39,428 nt of DNA from NCBI GenBank assembly GCA_026397595.1, contig JAPLUO010000264.1:1-39428 (forward strand), in the 5' to 3' direction. The notes beneath the pieces were generated by a model that was not told the DNA's origin, did no database searches, and was given only the letters and a program-made list of their open reading frames with translations. Both the position numbers and the translations under genes were made by a program. This DNA comes from Caldifarciminota bacterium (GTDB lineage Bacteria; Hydrothermota; Tepidihabitantia; Tepidihabitantales; Tepidihabitantaceae). This document shows, piece after piece, positions 37,732-39,428 of the stretch (position 1 is the stretch's first letter; each line of letters begins with the position of its first letter).

Positions 37732-39428
37732 TCAGTCGGTCAGGACGACCTTCTGACAGCTTGCGGTTGACAGTTCGCGGCTGACAGCCCGGACGAAATA
37801 GACTCCCGGCGCGAGGCGCGAGATGTCATTCGGGCCGGGCTTCAGGTCGAGCACCTTCCGCCCCGAGATGTCCAGCAACCAGCTTGTGCTTGAGCTTGTG
37901 CTTGAGCTATCTGCCAAGCGCAGCACGCCGCGGACGACAGTGACCGCGGGCTTGTGGCTTGTGGCTTGCGGCTTGAAGCTCTCCTCGATTCCCGACATCG
38001 AGTCTCGCAGGACCGAGATGCTCGAACTGTTGAGGTTGGCGACAAGGATACGATTCTGGTCAGGAACCCAGGCCAAGTTCGAGGGAAGCTGCCCAACTGG
38101 GATGTTGCGGATTACGGCATTGGTCACACCATCGATGACCGTCACGCAATTGCCGTCCGCGGCAGCGCAGTATAGCTTGTCGTTCGCATCGTCGTAACAC
38201 ATCGATTGCGCGCACTCCACGATGGCCGCCGAGCCTATGACCTGACAAGTCGAGTCGTCGAGAACTGTGATGTACCGCAGGTAGTCGTCCGAGCAGTACA
38301 CCTTGTGCCTCCGCGCGTTGTGACAGAATCCGTTCAGCCAGTGGCCGACGGGCTTGGTCGTAATCACCTGATTGAGTGAACAGTCGATGACACTGACGCT
38401 ACTGTCACCGCCATACCACAGAGTGTTGAGCTCTGGGACGTAGATCAGGCCGGTCCCGCCCTGCGGTACGGCGATCGTAGCGATGACCTGATTGGCAGCT
38501 GCGTCGATCACCGCCACACTACTCGTATTCGAGCAATAGACTCGGTTCATCTGCGAATTCCAGCAGAGGCGTCGGGGCCGCTCGGGAACGGTGATATTGG
38601 CTACCAAGGCGTTGCTCGTGCCGTCGATTACCGCAACGCTAGCAGACCAGTTATTCGAGCAGAAGACCCGGTTGATCGAAGGATTGTAGCACAATGCGTG
38701 AGGACAGTCTCCCGTCGGTACGGTTGCTACCACAGTATCGCCTGCACAGTCAATCACCGTGACGTCGCCGCTCATGTAGTTCGCGCAGTATACCTTGTTG
38801 TCTTGGGGGTTGAGGCAAAGGTCGAGTGGGTAATTCCCGACTTGCACGGTCGCCGTCACACGGCAGTCTGCAACATCCACGACCGCCACGTCGTCAGTGA
38901 ACTGGCTGCTGCAGTAGACTTGGCCGTTCTGGGCGTTGTAGGAAAGCTGTGTGGGCGACATCTGCGTGTCCAACGTGGTTAGGACGCGATTGGTCGCGCC
39001 GCCGATAACTGTAACTTGGAAACTGCCGTTGTCTGCGCAATACACTTTGTTGTCCTGCCGGTCGTAGCAGAGTGCGTAGGGCCCGTCTCCCGATGTGGGC
39101 CTCACGAGCATGCTGTCTGTGGCAACGTCGATGATGGCTACAGCGGCCGCATCCAATTCGGCACAGTAAACCTTGTTATCCGTCGGGTTGTAGCACATCG
39201 CACCCGGGGCTGGTCCCACCGTAATAGTATCAAGCAGGCTATCGGTCGAGCAGTCAATCACGGCGACCTTGTCGCTGCGCTCGTGCCCTACAAACAGTCG
39301 ACTGAAGCCGGGCACGTAGCAGAAAGACCACGGTCCCCACTCAGTGATCACCGTCGCGACGACCGTGTCGGAGGAACCATCGATAACTGTCACGGTGTTG
39401 CTGTCGTTGTTGGCGCAATACACCTTGT
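37732..39428 (-). CDS. YVTN-type beta-propeller surface protein, 5' end beyond window
   Basis: At least 565 residues; the frame is open to the right edge, where 'KVYCANNDS' continues a repeat, so the true start lies outside. There are about eleven to twelve repeats of roughly 43 residues with 'NKVYCAN..S..VTVIDG..D.VVATV' and 'P.ALCYNP', each forming a propeller blade. A linker rich in Ser/Thr and 'KPQATSHKPA' leads to a C-terminal sorting-like domain 'DISGRKVLDLKPGPNDISRL' and 'APGVYFVRAVS', as in proteins exported by type IX-like secretion. It is probably cell-surface or secreted. The repeated 'VYCAN' cysteine in most blades is a distinctive feature. Confidence 0.85.
   Translation of the reverse strand, partial: KVYCANNDSNTVTVIDGSSDTVVATVITEWGPWSFCYVPGFSRLFVGHERSDKVAVIDCSTDSLLDTITVGPAPGAMCYNPTDNKVYCAELDAAAVAIIDVATDSMLVRPTSGDGPYALCYDRQDNKVYCADNGSFQVTVIGGATNRVLTTLDTQMSPTQLSYNAQNGQVYCSSQFTDDVAVVDVADCRVTATVQVGNYPLDLCLNPQDNKVYCANYMSGDVTVIDCAGDTVVATVPTGDCPHALCYNPSINRVFCSNNWSASVAVIDGTSNALVANITVPERPRRLCWNSQMNRVYCSNTSSVAVIDAAANQVIATIAVPQGGTGLIYVPELNTLWYGGDSSVSVIDCSLNQVITTKPVGHWLNGFCHNARRHKVYCSDDYLRYITVLDDSTCQVIGSAAIVECAQSMCYDDANDKLYCAAADGNCVTVIDGVTNAVIRNIPVGQLPSNLAWVPDQNRILVANLNSSSISVLRDSMSGIEESFKPQATSHKPAVTVVRGVLRLADSSSTSSSTSWLLDISGRKVLDLKPGPNDISRLAPGVYFVRAVSRELSTASCQKVVLTD
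37881..37908. repeat. Perfect 12-bp repeat inside the propeller gene
   Basis: AGCTTGTGCTTG occurs twice in tandem (37881-37892, 37893-37904) plus AGCT, encoding the Ser/Thr run of the linker. Unit length equals that of the two intergenic arrays. Confidence 0.8.
37949..37976. repeat. 7-bp repeat inside the propeller gene
   Basis: Four units GGCTTGT / GGCTTGT / GGCTTGC / GGCTTGA, encoding 'KPQATSHKP' in the linker before the C-terminal domain. Confidence 0.8.

Overview
The window is about 39.4 kb of high-GC bacterial DNA. The cell it comes from appears to have an outer membrane: there is a TonB-dependent receptor, there are several lipoproteins, and the beta-propeller protein at the right edge ends in a Por/type IX-like C-terminal domain. 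That domain, the degenerate short-unit tandem repeats and the mixture of genes suggest an uncultured lineage related to the FCB group (WOR-3/Stahlbacteria-like). This placement is an inference; no rRNA or marker gene is present.

Left part (1-6.1 kb): an operon arsC / SNF2 helicase / SWIM zinc-finger protein on the minus strand, followed by a patch of small and damaged genes (DUF559 endonuclease, MNT nucleotidyltransferase with a truncated partner, a PQQ-propeller tail). These are interrupted by five palindromic repeats. Then comes a 310-bp array of degenerate 12-bp repeats (6115-6426), a gene remnant, and one very large gene (6828-12956) for a 2042-aa protein with a PD-(D/E)XK-like N-terminus, a STAND NTPase and a long helical C-terminus. 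This is a likely antiviral (Avs-like) effector.

Middle (13-26 kb): a secreted nitroreductase-like protein, then three toxin-antitoxin-type modules. Each is separated from the next by a copy of the 3' end of an ACR3 arsenite-efflux gene, leading into the complete ACR3 gene. ACR3 closes an ArsR-headed operon (ArsR, Cys-rich thioredoxin-like lipoprotein, FtsX permease, ABC ATPase, ACR3). A second ArsR operon holds a 45-aa Cys-rich protein, a cupin and a split permease, and is divergent from a TonB receptor. A 900-bp gene-free stretch contains a second 12-bp repeat array (25388-25735).

Right part (26-39 kb): a long ArsR-headed operon (ArsR, CcdA, thioredoxin lipoprotein, ArsP permease, ArsC, UspA, ferredoxin, small thioredoxin, DGC protein, membrane protein, DUF169), and a fourth ArsR with ArsM methyltransferase. 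Next are a frameshifted PKD-type lipoprotein, a UbiB-family kinase, a thioredoxin lipoprotein and a YVTN beta-propeller protein. Together the four ArsR operons cover arsenate reduction, arsenite efflux (ACR3), organoarsenical efflux (ArsP), arsenite methylation and the thiol/redox chemistry that supports them.

Three patterns cut across the genes. (1) Several minus- and plus-strand genes have near-consensus -35/-10 promoters whose -10 box ends only 6-8 nt before the start codon, implying leaderless mRNAs. (2) Gene-end fragments of ars transport genes lie between modules, suggesting the island grew by recombination at gene ends. (3) Intergenic space is filled with 7-bp and 12-bp unit degenerate tandem repeats.
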